Positions 23,438 through 34,845 of a stretch of 64,000 bases of DNA are shown here, one piece after another. A program made the translations under genes and the position numbers. The stretch comes from Megalobrama amblycephala (taxonomy: Eukaryota > Chordata > Actinopteri > Cypriniformes > Xenocyprididae), in assembly GCF_018812025.1 (NCBI RefSeq), contig NC_063057.1:20451638-20515637 (forward strand), given 5' to 3'. The first letter of the stretch is position 1; every line of letters begins with the position of its first letter. A model generated the notes under the pieces. That model was not told the DNA's origin. It ran no database searches and saw only the letters and a program-made list of their open reading frames with translations.

Positions 23438-24480
23438 AGGATTAGTTCACTTTCAAATTAAAATTTCCTGATAATTTACTCACCCCCATGTCATCCAAGA
23501 TGTCCATGTCTTTCTCTCTTCAGTCAAAAAGAAATTAAGGTTTTTGATGAAAACATTCCAGGATTTTTCTCCATATAGTGGAATTCAATGGCCTCCAAAC
23601 GGTTGAAGGTAAAAATTACAGTTTCAGTGCAGCTTTAAAGCGTTCTACACGATCCCAGACAATGAATGAGGGTCTTATCTAGAGAAACCATCACTCATTT
23701 TCTAAAAAAAAAAAAATTACAATTTTATACGTTTTAACCATTAATGCTCATCTTGAACTAGCTCTCTTCTTCTTCTTCTCTATTAGAATTCCGGCAGTGT
23801 AGACACTGCTAAGTGTATTACTGCCCTCCACAGGTCAAAGTTTGAAATAATTGTTATATACTTGCACTAGCATATTGTATATAACAATTTAGTTCAAACT
23901 TTGACCTGTGGAGGGCAGTAATACACTTAGCAGTGTCTACACTGCCATAATTCAAATAGAGAAGAAGAGAGCTAGTTCAAGATGAGCATTTGTGGTTAAA
24001 AAGTATATAAATTTAAATTTTTTCAAGAAAATGACAGATCGTTTCGCTAGATAAGACCCTTATTCCTCTTCTGGGATCATGTAGAGCCCTTTGAAGCTGT
24101 ATTTAAACTGCAATTTGGACCTCCAACACGTACCCCAGTGAAGTCCTCAAAAACATTAATTTCTTTTCAACTGAAAAAAGTGTAAAACTCTTGCAGTTCA
24201 AAAAGCTTACGCTACGTCCTACGCCTTCCCTATTCAACTTATGGAAAAAGTGTACGGAAGGCGGTCTGGTGGAAGCAAGATATTTTACTTCACAACTATG
24301 TGTTAAATATGGATATTTTTTTTTACACAGTCACATCACTTCACTTCAGAAGCCCTTTATTAACCCCCCAGAGCCATGTGGAGTACACGTTTATTGTCGT
24401 ATAGAAAGTCATATACACCTTGGATGGCTTGAGGGTGAGTAAAGCTTGGGTTAATTTTCATTTGAGAGTGAACTAATCCT
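23438..24480. mobile_element. Foldback element copy B, chimeric right end
   Basis: The left arm is homologous to copy A and starts AGGATTAGTTCACTTTCAAA after TTAA (23434-23437). The hairpin centre is near 23865 and the right arm follows copy A until about 24175. From there the sequence changes to CTACGTCCTACGCC and CATATACACCTTGGATGGCT, which belongs to the family seen at 15640-15947. The element still ends GAACTAATCCT with TTAA at 24481-24484. It therefore looks like a mosaic of two families with an intact pair of termini. Confidence 0.8.
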
Positions 24481-24484
24481 TTAA

Positions 24485-25720
24485 AGATATTCTTCAATTC
24501 AATTAAAAAAAAAAAAAAAAAAAATCAAATAATTCGACACCACTGCATGTAAAGCATCTTACTCATTTGTAAATTGTTTTCATTTAAAACAGACAAATGC
24601 TCTTCTGTAACAGATAACTGCATCATAGTACAAGAGCTCTAATCCCAGATATCAAGTGATGTGGATTAGTGCTTAATCAGATGTATTTATCATCTAATTG
24701 CTATAATCAAAACCAGAAAAAAAGCCAAAACCAGACACGGCAAAGCAACAAGACATGCAGCTTTATAATTATATTTCTTCCCAAACATATTTAAAATAGC
24801 TCATTTACTCAAGTCAGTGTATCAGTGAAACAGCAGACAGTGAATCAGCTGTTTTAAACGCCTCCACCTCCATCAGCCCGTCTCAGGAACGATTCATATG
24901 CCAATGAGAAGAGAAGTGGTTAAACCTCTGGCGCTGTTAAATCCATGTCTCAGCCACAGAGAAAGAGGAACAGTCGAAAGCTGTAACGTGATTATCCGCC
25001 GGGCTGGTGTGTGTGTCTTATTTGCATGTTTCATGAATTTGTCTGAAAGCAGCTGCAGAGTTTTGGAGGGAAGCTGCAATTGTCATGGCAACTAATACAT
25101 CTGAGGGGCTGCAGCAGGAAAACAAAAAAACAATTTAAAAGCAAACAGCTTTCAAATGCTTCCCTGATAACGACGAGTCCCTGTTAGAACTGTTCATTCA
25201 CCACGATTAATGTTTTACCTTTACAGAGATGATGATGATGAAGATGGAGTGACAAGCTCATTCAAGAGGCAAAGAGCAATGAAAACAGCAAAGCAAAGGT
25301 GAGAGACAGAAAGAGCTGCTCTATTAAATTAGTTTACAAAGTAAATCAGAAGCAGACAGTGCAGGTTTAATTAGCCATTGTTAATGTGCCTCATGGATGA
25401 GAGACTTGATGCTCTTTTAATTGGGCTTTTATACAGACTCATGCGGTAATTACACGAGTGATGGTCTTGAAGAGAGAGACAAAACTACCATGGTAATCAG
25501 AGATGTACTTCAACTCATCCATCTTCCGTCAGAACTTTCAAAGTTTGATCAATACCAGAACACCCCCCGTCTAGACACCTCAAGGCCCAGAACCAGTAAG
25601 AAAATATGGTAATCCTTCAGGATATATTATATCAAAGTACCTTAACAGAACTTTTTGTAAATGAAACGAAGAGAGCTTGAGGTAAAGAGACAAACATGCT
25701 ATTTACTACAACTGTAACCA
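24485..25720. other. Intronic DNA, no gene seen
   Basis: Contains an A-run near 24505 and a GC-richer stretch at 24840-25095 with overlapping open frames on both strands that match no TRHDE exon. No splice-supported coding segment was found. Confidence 0.6.
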
Positions 25721-25724
25721 TGGG

Positions 25725-26175
25725 TGACACTGGGGGGGGGCAAGTGGGGGCCCCCATATTTTTCCCGCTCATTTCCCGCGTTCTGCTCTGTCTCACGCAC
25801 AGTTGAGCGTGCGAGCCTTTCAAAGAGACTCTTTTGCCCGTGAGCTTGCGGGTCTTTCAAAGATACTCCTTTGCCCGTAAGCGCGGAAAGACGCGTTCGG
25901 CGCATGCACGCGCACCTTCTGTGGTCATAAAAATTCGGCTGCACGCAGCCACTGTTCAGAGAGTCAAAGCTAGTCCACAGTCTAGTAAATGTTTCTTGCT
26001 TGTGCCGACTGAAAACACATAAGAAACATCATGAGACAGGAGAGACTCGGACATTGCAGTACTGAACATTGAACGGTCCATGCATGTGGATTTGGATAAA
26101 ACAGTTAATTGCTTTGATGCCGTGCCTGAACGCTGACTATCCCTGCGCAGTAGTGTATAATGGACGGGCACGCAG
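25725..26175. repeat. CpG-rich segment with short internal direct repeat
   Basis: It begins with a G-run (GACACTGGGGGG) and is much richer in CpG than its surroundings. Two imperfect direct copies of GAG..TTTCAAAGA.ACTC.TTTGCCCGT occur at 25811-25848 and 25852-25883. Possible transposon 5' region or LTR remnant; neither terminal repeats nor coding sequence was identified. Confidence 0.4.
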
Positions 26176-26910
26176 GGCTATTAAATTATTCTTATCATAA
26201 TCATGCTGCTTATTAAATTAATATTGCAATTCATTTGCCCCACGATATCATAGTGCATCACTGCATAACTGACGCGCTGCGATGATAAAAAAATATTAGT
26301 TACATAGCTTACTGTTCATTTAAAAAACAACTTGCTTAACATGAAATACTTCTCGATTCATGAAAAATACTATTTTTTTTCTCACTATGGGCCACAAGAG
26401 AGATATTAAGAAAATAAATTAGATTAATCTCTCATCATCTCTAAGAGAATGCAGTGTCAGATGCCAAAAGCTCAGTCAGTTTTTACTTTCAGTTTCTGTA
26501 GTGACTGGCATGTGAGACTTCTTCACCTGCATAAATCTCACGCAAAGTTTGCACAATGTTTGTGTGATATCCACTGGCTCGCCTTCATGGTTTAAAATGA
26601 ATTTTTTTTCAATATTGCGACATGGCATTTCTCTTCATCACCAGTTGCTCGCAAAATGATGGACACTGATTCATATATTGTCAACAAATAGTACTGTAAC
26701 AAATAGTCATTATAACAGGTATATTACCTTCTATAACACACATAATAGTATATTTGTTCATTATCACAAGAGCAAGTGTGTTGTTTACTAAGAGTGAAAC
26801 TTACTTTTTTTTTTGTTTCAATAACTAAAAATAAAAAATATTTCCAAACAAAGCAGTTGCACAGCTCAGACATGCATTCTCCTAACTCACACACAACGTA
26901 GTGCCATTCC
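26176..26910. other. Intronic DNA, no gene seen
   Basis: AT-rich sequence between the CpG-rich segment and the tandem array. Nothing recognisable. Confidence 0.55.
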
Positions 26911-26919
26911 TGAATGAAT

Positions 26920-27196
26920 AATCATTTTTAACAAATCATTTAAATGAATGATTCAATGACTTGGCAGTCACATTATTCCTTCCTGAATGTATCAGTGTTT
27001 TAAACAAATCAGCTGAGTGAATGATTTAATGACTCACTCATAATGGCAGTCACTTTATTCACTCCTGAATGAGTCAGTGTTTTAAACAAATTGGTTGAGT
27101 GAATGTTTCAATGACTTAATCATTAAGGCAGTCACTTTATTCATTTCTTAATGAATTAGTGTTTTAAACTAATTGTTTGAGTAAATCACATTTATA
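26920..27196. repeat. ~82 bp tandem repeat, about three units
   Basis: The phrase CAGTGTTTTAAACAAAT recurs at 26993, 27075 and (one change) 27157, a spacing of 82 bp. Each copy is followed by GAGTGAATG and GGCAGTCACTTTATTCA. The array is cut off on the right by the hAT-type element starting at 27205. Confidence 0.8.
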
Positions 27197-27571
27197 TTTA
27201 CATTCAGGGCTTGACATTAACAACCGCCAACAGTGTTGCCAAGTCCGCTTATTATAAGCGACTTTGGGCTTGTTTTTCTGTAAAGTCGCTTACAAATATC
27301 GTTAGTCGCGGGTCGCGTTTTTTTGGGCTTGTTTCTAAAGTGTAGTTGCTTATTTGGGCTTGATCCCCCAGCTCCATAATAAGTTGTCAAGCAGATATTT
27401 TCTATATGTTATTTAAATGTAGGAGTTTGTCTAGCCGGTTCTCTCTGTCCCTCCCCTTTCCCCATACACACAGGAGACAGCAGAGTTTTTTCTCGTGATC
27501 ACGACATAAAAGTTCTTTTTACAATGATTGATTCTGAAACACACTGTACCCGGATTCTACTGTCGCTATAG

Positions 27572-27914
27572 TAGGGCTGGGCGATATATCGCATGCGATT
27601 CTCACACGCATTTCGTCAGTAAAGCCGGTTCCCTGATTACCGCTAAATCGCTATCACCTGCTTTAAAATGGAGCGCCTATTAATAGACAAAGCCGTAGTT
27701 CACGGACAAGCCACGCAAAATCGCGTTCAGTATCGAAGATGAATCGACTTCGATAATGAACACGATTTTGCTTGGCTTATCAGTGAATTACGGCTCTGTC
27801 TATTAATAGGCGCTCCATTTTAAAGCAGGTGATAGTGATTTAGCGGTAATCAGGGAACCGGCTTTACTGACGAAATGCGCGTGAGAATCGCATGCGATAT
27901 ATCGCCCAGCCCTA
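27572..27914. mobile_element. Inner hAT MITE, 343 bp near-perfect palindrome
   Basis: Ends are TAGGGCTGGGCGATATATCG and its complement. They are flanked by the exact duplication CGCTATAG (27564-27571 and 27915-27922). Almost the whole element is one hairpin with the centre near 27745 and few mismatches, so it inserted recently relative to its hosts. It is non-coding. Confidence 0.93.
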
Positions 27915-28209
27915 CGCTATAGTAACGAACACAACTTTGACGCGCATCTGATCGGCGGATAAAACATGCGCTCATATATCTTGCCAGCTAAATGTTTACT
28001 TCACTTAATAATAAAGTTTACAATAAATAAATACATATAGGCTAATCAATCATTGTTCAATAAATGTACACTTAACATATTGTTTGTGTAATAAACATAA
28101 TATTCAACAGAGCATCTCAAGCGCAGGCAGCTGCCTTCAGAACGATGCCAGATTATTCTATAATTCTAAAGACTTTTTGATTAAACCAACTTTATTTTCC
28201 GTACTCATT

Positions 28210-28212
<3 letters not shown>

Positions 28213-28242
<30 letters not shown>
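28213..28242. repeat. (TA)n microsatellite
   Basis: About 15 TA units inside the middle hAT-type element. Confidence 0.9.
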
Positions 28243-28244
<2 letters not shown>

Positions 28245-29214
28245 CATAATGTGTTTGTTATTTTTATCATGTGCATTAAACTTTCTTCCTCCTATCTTCC
28301 ATTAAAAAGTGGTGCACTACTCCAGCTTTCCAAAAAACAAAACAAAAAAACTTGAATCCAGTTGATATAGGCTAAAACAATCTTGGGATGCTGTTTGAGA
28401 AGCGTGTTTATGTGTGTTGTTTCCTACAAATGTAGAAAATACAATAGGTTACACACTATCACTGAATTAAATGACATAGGCTATAAATCATATTTCTTAT
28501 ATACATTGAGTGGCATTTTTAGGTAAACGAACAGTGAAACTGCGATGATTAAAATAGCGTCTTAAAGATACACAATAAGGTTCAAACAGAATACGGTGAC
28601 ATCAAAATTTGTTTTAATAAACAATAAGGGGGGGGGGGGGGTCCGTAGAAAAAGTCGCTTGTTTTGGGCTTGTTTTCACAGGCCTGATTGCTTATTTGTC
28701 TCGCGAGATCTGGCAACACTGCCCGCCAACCCGCCAAATGTGGGTAGAGTTCAGCTGTGGAGGGTAAGACAGTCACTCCCACTAGCCACTTTGGCGGGAT
28801 GAATTTAATTTCAGCTTACAGCCAAATGATCGTCGAAGATCATCGTATCACAAAATTACAATTCAATTACAATTCTTAATTGAATAACTTGCTGTTAGTG
28901 TAGGCGGGAGAGGCGAAATCGCACTGAATGACACACAACAGAAGCGCTCTCTCACGTGCGCTCTCTCTCCGTTGTGCGCGATCAGATCTCCTTGCGTCTA
29001 ATTGGCAAATACACGCAGACACAGATGTCAAAATGTCCATCGTCTGGAGTATCTCGCTTGAATACAGTCGGTTATGGCTTAAGTGGACGTAAACAGCTGG
29101 GTAATAACTGGATATGTGTCAGTATATTACGTCCATGCATTCAGCAGCCCCCAAATAAATACCTGTCTGTCATTAATGTTAATAAAACAACAAAAGATGG
29201 TAAATAAATGTATA

Positions 29215-30260
29215 CAGTGGGTACGGAAAGTATTCAGACCCCCTTAAATTTTTCACTCTTTGTTATATTGCAGCCATTTACTAAAATCATTTAAGTTCTT
29301 TTTTTTTCTTTTTTTAATGTACACACAGCACCCCATTGACAGAAAAACACTGAATTGTTGACATTTTTGCAGATTTATTAAAAAAGAAAAAATGAAATAT
29401 CGCATGGTCCTAAGTATTCAGACCCTTTGCTCAGTATGTAGTAGAAGCACCCTTTTGATCTAATACAGCCATGAGTCTTTTTGGGAAAGATGCAACAAGT
29501 TTTTCACACCTGGATTTGGGGATCCTCTGCCATTCCTCCTTGTAGATACTCTCCAGTTCTGTCAGGTTGGATGGTAAACGTTGGTGGACAGCCATTTTTA
29601 GGTCTCTCCAGAGATGCTCAATTCTTTGGGTTCTTCTTTACCTCTCTCACCAAGGCTCTTCTCCCCCGATAGCTCAGTTTGGCTGAACGGCCAGCTCTAG
29701 GAAGTGTTCTGGTTGTCCCAAACGTCTTCCATTTAAAGATTATGGAGGCCACTGTGCTCTTAGGAACCTTAAGTGCAGCAGAAATTTTTTTGTAACCATG
29801 GCCAGATCTGTGCCTTGCCACAATTCTGTCTCTGAGCTCTTCAGGCAGTTCCTTTGACCTCATGATTCTCATTTGCTCTGACATGCACTGTGAGCTGTAA
29901 GGTCTTATATAGACAGGTGTGTGGCTTTCCTAATCAAGTCCAATCAGGATAATCAAACACAGCTGGACTCAAATGAATGCGTAGAACCATCTCAAGGATG
30001 ATCAGAAGAAATGGACAGCTCCTGAGTTAAATATGAGTGTCACAGCAAAGGGTCTGAATACTTAGGACCATGTGATATTTCAGTTTTTCTTTTTTAATAA
30101 GTCTGCAAAAATGTCAACAATTCTGTGTTTTTCTGTCAATATGGGGTGATGTGTGTACATTAATGAGGAAAAAAATGAACTTAAATGATTTTAGCAAATG
30201 GCTGCAATATAACAAAGAGTGAAAAATTTAAGTGGGTCTGAATACTTTCCGTACCCACTG
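29215..30260 (-). mobile_element. Tc1-family transposon with internal deletion
   Basis: Ends are CAGTGGGTACGGAAAGTATT and AATACTTTCCGTACCCACTG, with TA on both sides (29213-29214, 30261-30262). The long inverted repeats continue inward (ATTCAGACCC, TGCAGCCATTT). It is a different Tc1 family from the copies at 16157 and 31797. It sits inside the outer hAT-type element, to the right of the middle one. Confidence 0.92.
29618..29884 (-). pseudogene. Tc1 transposase N-terminus, catalytic core deleted
   Basis: An 88-codon frame begins MSEQMRIMRSKELPEELRDR and contains the paired-like DNA-binding helices (KISAALKVPKSTVASII) and the GRSAKLSYRGRR AT-hook-like linker. After VKKNPKN the frame stops. 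The next bases, in another frame, encode the C-terminal EHLWRDLK and RLPSNLTELE segments. The two catalytic Asp regions are absent, so a deletion joined the two ends. It cannot cut DNA. Confidence 0.88.
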
Positions 30261-30667
30261 TACATGTTAAATAAACGTACTGTATCTGAAAAAAAGATTT
30301 TTTTAACTTTACTGTTGTTTTTGCAATTTGCTAATTTGCTTCTTTGTTCTTTTATATAGCCAAAAAAAAAAAAAAAAAACCTTATAAAATGAAAAATAAC
30401 TTATAAAACTGATATTCAATGTAGTCTTGGTTTGGGTGGTCAATCTGCATTTGAAAGTTTGAAAGGGTTTTAAATCCTCTAAATCAAGTAAAATGACTCA
30501 AAATCAAGTAATTTAAGCATGTCAAAGTCAACTTTAATCATATAAAATGTAATTTCCCAACAGCAAAATGTGGCCAGTGAAAATGCTGAGTGGCTAGTAA
30601 CTTTGGAAAACCACTAGCCACAGTGGCTGGTAATCAAAAAAAGTTAATGTCAAGCCCTGTTTACATT

Positions 30668-31796
30668 TATTTATTTAGCAGATGCTTTTATTCAAAGTGA
30701 CTTACAAATGAGGAATACAAAAAATTCAGGCAAAAGTAAATTTTAAATATAATAAATACCACAATATTTCCACCTGATACCATCATTGTACACCGGTATC
30801 TTTTATTTATAAATCTTTTATTTTTTGGAAAGTGAAGAGTTCCACTGCTGTACCTGTAAGTCATTAGAATCAGGTGTATGACCTGTAGTTGATATAGTGT
30901 TGGTGTGCTGGATTGAACAGGTTCCATTTGGCAGAGTGTTGTAACATTACAGAAATCATGATGATGATGATGCAAAGTTGGAGAAATTCCATCTCTCCCC
31001 GTCATTCACTGTGTTTCACATTTGCTATTAAAACAGGCTGAGGAATCCTTGAGGGGAAGATGAAGGGACAAAACAGGGGGTGTAGACCAGGGCACAGCGA
31101 ATGGCGGGAGACACAGAAACAAGAGCGTATGGAAAAACCGCAAGATCAAAATAAACAAACAGCTTGTGTTTTCAGAGAGCAGAACCTCCTCTAGCTCCAC
31201 TAAAGCAATTATTCATCACGTTTCTCACACCTCAGTCTGTTTCACACACAAACACACACAGCCTGAGGTCTAGTTCTGAACATTCAGGTTTATCTGAAGG
31301 TCTGTATTAATACCTGCACTGCTCTTTGAGGCTGTTTTAGGGCGAACGGTCCTGAGGCGACAGAGGAAGTAAGGCAGAAGGAGGTGAGAAGAAATGAATG
31401 TGAGGTTTTGCTCACAGCAGGGTTCCGTCTGTCAGCGCACACCTGTTCTCATTCAGCACAGACACACGGTAACATTCAGTTCATAAAGAGAAGCATAATA
31501 GAAAAGAATAAATGCAACTCTACATTTTGCTTTTCAGCTGTGTTTCCTTCATTTCTCTGTTTAAATCACAGGAACATTTTTTGTTTGATACGGTATAAAA
31601 ATATGAAGATATTGTTATCCAGGCATAAATATTATGAAATCAAAACTGAATATATTTCCATAAAGTAAAATGACTGGTGCCTGTCTGTCTGTCTATCTGT
31701 TGGTTGTTAGGGTGTTGCTAGGTGGTCCCTAGGGAGTTTTTGGTGGTTGTTTACTGGTCCAACTCAAAAGAGCCCAGTTATATTCTAGTCTATATA
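30668..31796. other. Intronic DNA with small repeat scraps
   Basis: At 30668-30716 the phrase AGCAGATGCTTTTATTCAAA, then GTGACTTACAAATGAGG, is a common fish repeat scrap. The rest has no recognisable gene. A GTTGCTAGGTGGT motif occurs near 31710, also in part near 40850. Confidence 0.45.
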
Positions 31797-32989
31797 CACA
31801 GCTCAAAAAAATTAAAGAACACTTTTTAATCAGAGAATAGCATCAAGTCAGTTAAACTCCTGGGAAATTGATCTGTTCAGTCTGCTTTGGTGTTAATGAT
31901 ATTAACAAAAGGGTGCACTAGATGGGCAACAATGAGACGACCCCCAAAACAGGAATGGTTTTACAGGTGGAGACCACTGACATTTTTTCCCTACTCATCT
32001 TTTCTGATTGTTTTTGACTAGTTTTGCATTTGGCTAGGGTCAGTGTCACTACTGGTAGCATGAGGCGATACCTGGACCTACAGAGGTTGCACAGGCAGTC
32101 CAACTCCTCAAGGATGGCACATAAATACGTGCCATTGCCAGAAGGTTTGCTGTGTCTCCCAACACAGTCTCAAGAGCATGGAGGAGATTCCAGGAGACAG
32201 GCAGTTACTCTAGGAGATCTGGACAGGGCCGTAGAAGGTCCTTAAACCATCAGCAGGACCGTTATCTGCTCCTTTGTGCAAGGAGGAACAGGATGAATAC
32301 TGCCAGAGCCCTACAAAATGACCTCCAGCCGGCCACTGGTGTGAATGTCTCTGACCAAACAATCAGAAACAGACTTGATGAGGGTGGCCTGAGGGCCCGA
32401 CATCCTCTAGTGGCTAGACAATGGCACCCTGACCGCCATTAGGTATCCTTGGACCCATTATCAGACCCTACTCTAGTGCAGTGGGTCCTGGGTTCCTTCT
32501 GGTTCACAACAATGCCTGGCCTCATGTGACGAGAGTAAGCAGGCAGTTCCTGGTGGATGAAGGAATTGATACCATTGAATGGCCCCAACGCTCACCTGAC
32601 CTAAATCCAATAGAACACCTCTGGGACGTTATGTTTTGGTCCATCTGACATCGCCAGGTTGCACCTCAGACTATCCAGGAGCTCAGTGATGCCCTGGTCC
32701 TGGGAGGAAATACCCCAGGACACCATCCGTCATCTCATTAGGAGCATGCCCCAACGTTGTGTACAAACTACTGAGTACCATTTTGAGTTGCTGCAATGAA
32801 ATTTCAGCAAAATGGACTAGCCTGGTGTATAATTTTTTTTTTTTTACTTTGATTTCCAGGGTGTCTTTGAATTCACTCCTCTGTAGGTTGATAATTTTCA
32901 TTTCCATCAAATGATGTGGCATCCTTTCGTTCCTAGCACATTACACTGATGTGTTTTCAAAGTGTTCCTTTAATTTTTTTTGAGCAATG
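31797..32989 (+). mobile_element. Tc1-family transposon, decayed copy 2
   Basis: Same family as 16157-17559, in opposite orientation. Left end CACAGCTCAAAAAAATTAAA and right end TTTAATTTTTTTTGAGCAATG-type repeat, with TA on both sides (31795-31796, 32990-32991). It is 1193 bp and has both ends, unlike copy 1, but a large internal deletion. Confidence 0.88.
31922..32780 (+). pseudogene. Tc1-like transposase, internally deleted
   Basis: The DNA-binding half is readable at 32152-32400 ([38 protein letters not shown]). After PLVA the sequence jumps to the [12 protein letters not shown] region, here RQWHPDRH followed by a stop, so the segment with the first catalytic Asp is gone. Downstream, PDLNPIEHLWD remains readable in another frame near 32597. 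Several frameshifts make it non-functional. Confidence 0.87.
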
Positions 32990-32991
32990 TA

Positions 32992-34629
32992 TATATGATT
33001 TGCCTACTAGTCTTCATCAAATGTAAGTAGTAAGTTTAGAAACGTAACAGCACACAAATCCAGCATTGCTAATGCTGGGACCAGCATTAGATGCTGGTTT
33101 GCTGGTCAGTCACCATCATGGGAAGTGGGAATGCTGGTGGACCAGCTTAGCTTTACTTAACCCTCTGGAGTCTGAGGCTGATTTGGGGCCTGGAGAAGTT
33201 TTGACATGAGTTTTAACTTAACAGTTGAAGAGCAGAAATTACCACCATATTTAACACAATCTGTTCACACAAAGCCTTGTTAACAAATATAGACTTGAAT
33301 CTAGAGTGCCGCTTTCCCAATAGTTGAAGACTTTTTTACACATCACCTGATGTAATTATGACTCCATTAATAATTACATGTTTATTTTTTTTACAATTAC
33401 AATTATTTGTCTCAGAGGAAACAGAGCTCTGAGAGGACGAAACGCTGAATCCCAAACCACTGAAAAGACTTAATGAAGTTTATTCATTATTATTACACTT
33501 AATGACTATGAAGGCATCTGTGTTTGAAGCACTTGTCCATGAACATGACAGCGCTAGTTCTTTTGATGCTAGTTCTATGTGTGAGGGCTGTTTATTAATA
33601 TCAACCTGCTTATTTACCCTCAGTGCACTGAAAATACACTGTTAGAAATGTAAACACATGAACTTATTTACTCTGTTTACCCTGATTTACTTAATCTTAA
33701 ACAGCTGCTGCAGTACAGACATGTTCAGTAAGGAATCATGATCATTCAAACCCTGAAATATAATGCTAACGCTAACTTCACTTCATGTTAGGTCAGATTC
33801 ACTGCACTATATATCCATAAAGTCATTATATTGAAAACCTCTGTGTTATTAGAAAAATCTAAGACTCTGTCTTCAAAATCTGACTTTTGTTTAGGAATAG
33901 ACATTTTATAGCAACAGTCATGGCTGAGAGGATAGCATCTCTCCTATTAAACCAGCTAAAAAGTTCTCAATAGCCCTGAAACAGCAATAGAAAACATTCA
34001 ATCCAGCATTAGCACGGTCAACGCTTTAGGCTGTAAACACCTCAGCTGTTAATGCTATAAGCTCTGTCTTGTTTCTTCTGTTTTATAACTCGGATAAGAG
34101 TTTAACTGGCCTGACTGCAGTGCTGGGCTCTTGTAGTGTGAGTCTGTTTAGCATGTTGAACTGATGTGATGTGATGAAGGTCTGTGGGGACGACTGACAG
34201 AGCAGTTGTTCACTTTCACACACTCTATCGTCATAGTTTCACCTTCAACAGTGTTACAGGATTACAGTATTGACAGAACATTCATCAGTGGATTAAACCA
34301 ATTAGGAAATAGATGTACATGAAAGTGCCCTAAACTGAGATAACTGAGTGTATAAAGTGTTTCACTTGCTATTTGACATTTTGATGTTTCAATCTTGTAG
34401 TGCAATTCCCACAGATCTTTCCTTTGATTTTCCAGAACATTCTGTGCCTGCATTTTTCAACATCCAGCTTTCAGTTGCTTGATCAGAATCAATTTCTGTT
34501 TAGTATTTTTTACTAAAATGAAACACTTGTTATATGTTCTCAACAAGATTTTGTCAGTCTTAACAAAAGAGAAGTTTATTCAAGTGTGTTGCTGGTAAAC
34601 TTCTTTTAAAATATAAATAAGAGAATATT
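32992..34629. other. Intronic DNA with ACCAGCAT/ATGCTGGT repeat
   Basis: At 33060-33160 words such as GACCAGCATTAGATGCTGG and its complement form a short degenerate inverted repeat, similar to one at 48380-48600. Beyond that, no gene. Confidence 0.5.
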
Positions 34630-34683
34630 ACGGTGGCCCAGTAGTGCACAACACAACAAAATTAAAAAAGCAAACATAAGTTC

Positions 34684-34845
34684 ACAACACAACAAAATCG
34701 AGCCAAAACACAACGGAATAAAGCCACAACACAATGAAATCAAGCCACAACACAATGGAATAAAGCCACAACACAACGGAAAAAAGCCACAACACAACGA
34801 AATCAAGCCACAACACAACGGAATAAAGCCACAACACAACAGAAA
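34684..34845 (-). repeat. 21 bp minisatellite, left arm
   Basis: About seven units of GCCACAACACAACGGAATAAA with point variants. It is the reverse complement of the array at 35240-35815. Confidence 0.9.

Larger units (their letters stand above)
27231..28721. mobile_element. Middle hAT-type element, nested
   Basis: Ends are CAGTGTTGCCA and TGGCAACACTG. Flanking octamers ACCGCCAA (27223-27230) and CCCGCCAA (28722-28729) match at seven of eight positions, consistent with an aged 8 bp duplication. The inner flanks share AAGTCGCTT and TTTGGGCTTG words. It contains the perfect-duplication MITE at 27572 and a TA microsatellite near 28213. Confidence 0.82.
27205..30659. mobile_element. Outer hAT-type element of a nested cluster
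   Basis: Ends are CAGGGCTTGACATTAAC and GTTAATGTCAAGCCCTG, exact inverted repeats. They are flanked by an exact 8 bp duplication TTTACATT (27197-27204 and 30660-30667), the hAT signature. CCACTAGCCACAGTGGCTGG-like words lie near both inner ends. Its own sequence is interrupted by a second element at 27231 and a Tc1 at 29215. No hAT transposase frame was recognised, so it is non-autonomous. Confidence 0.9.
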
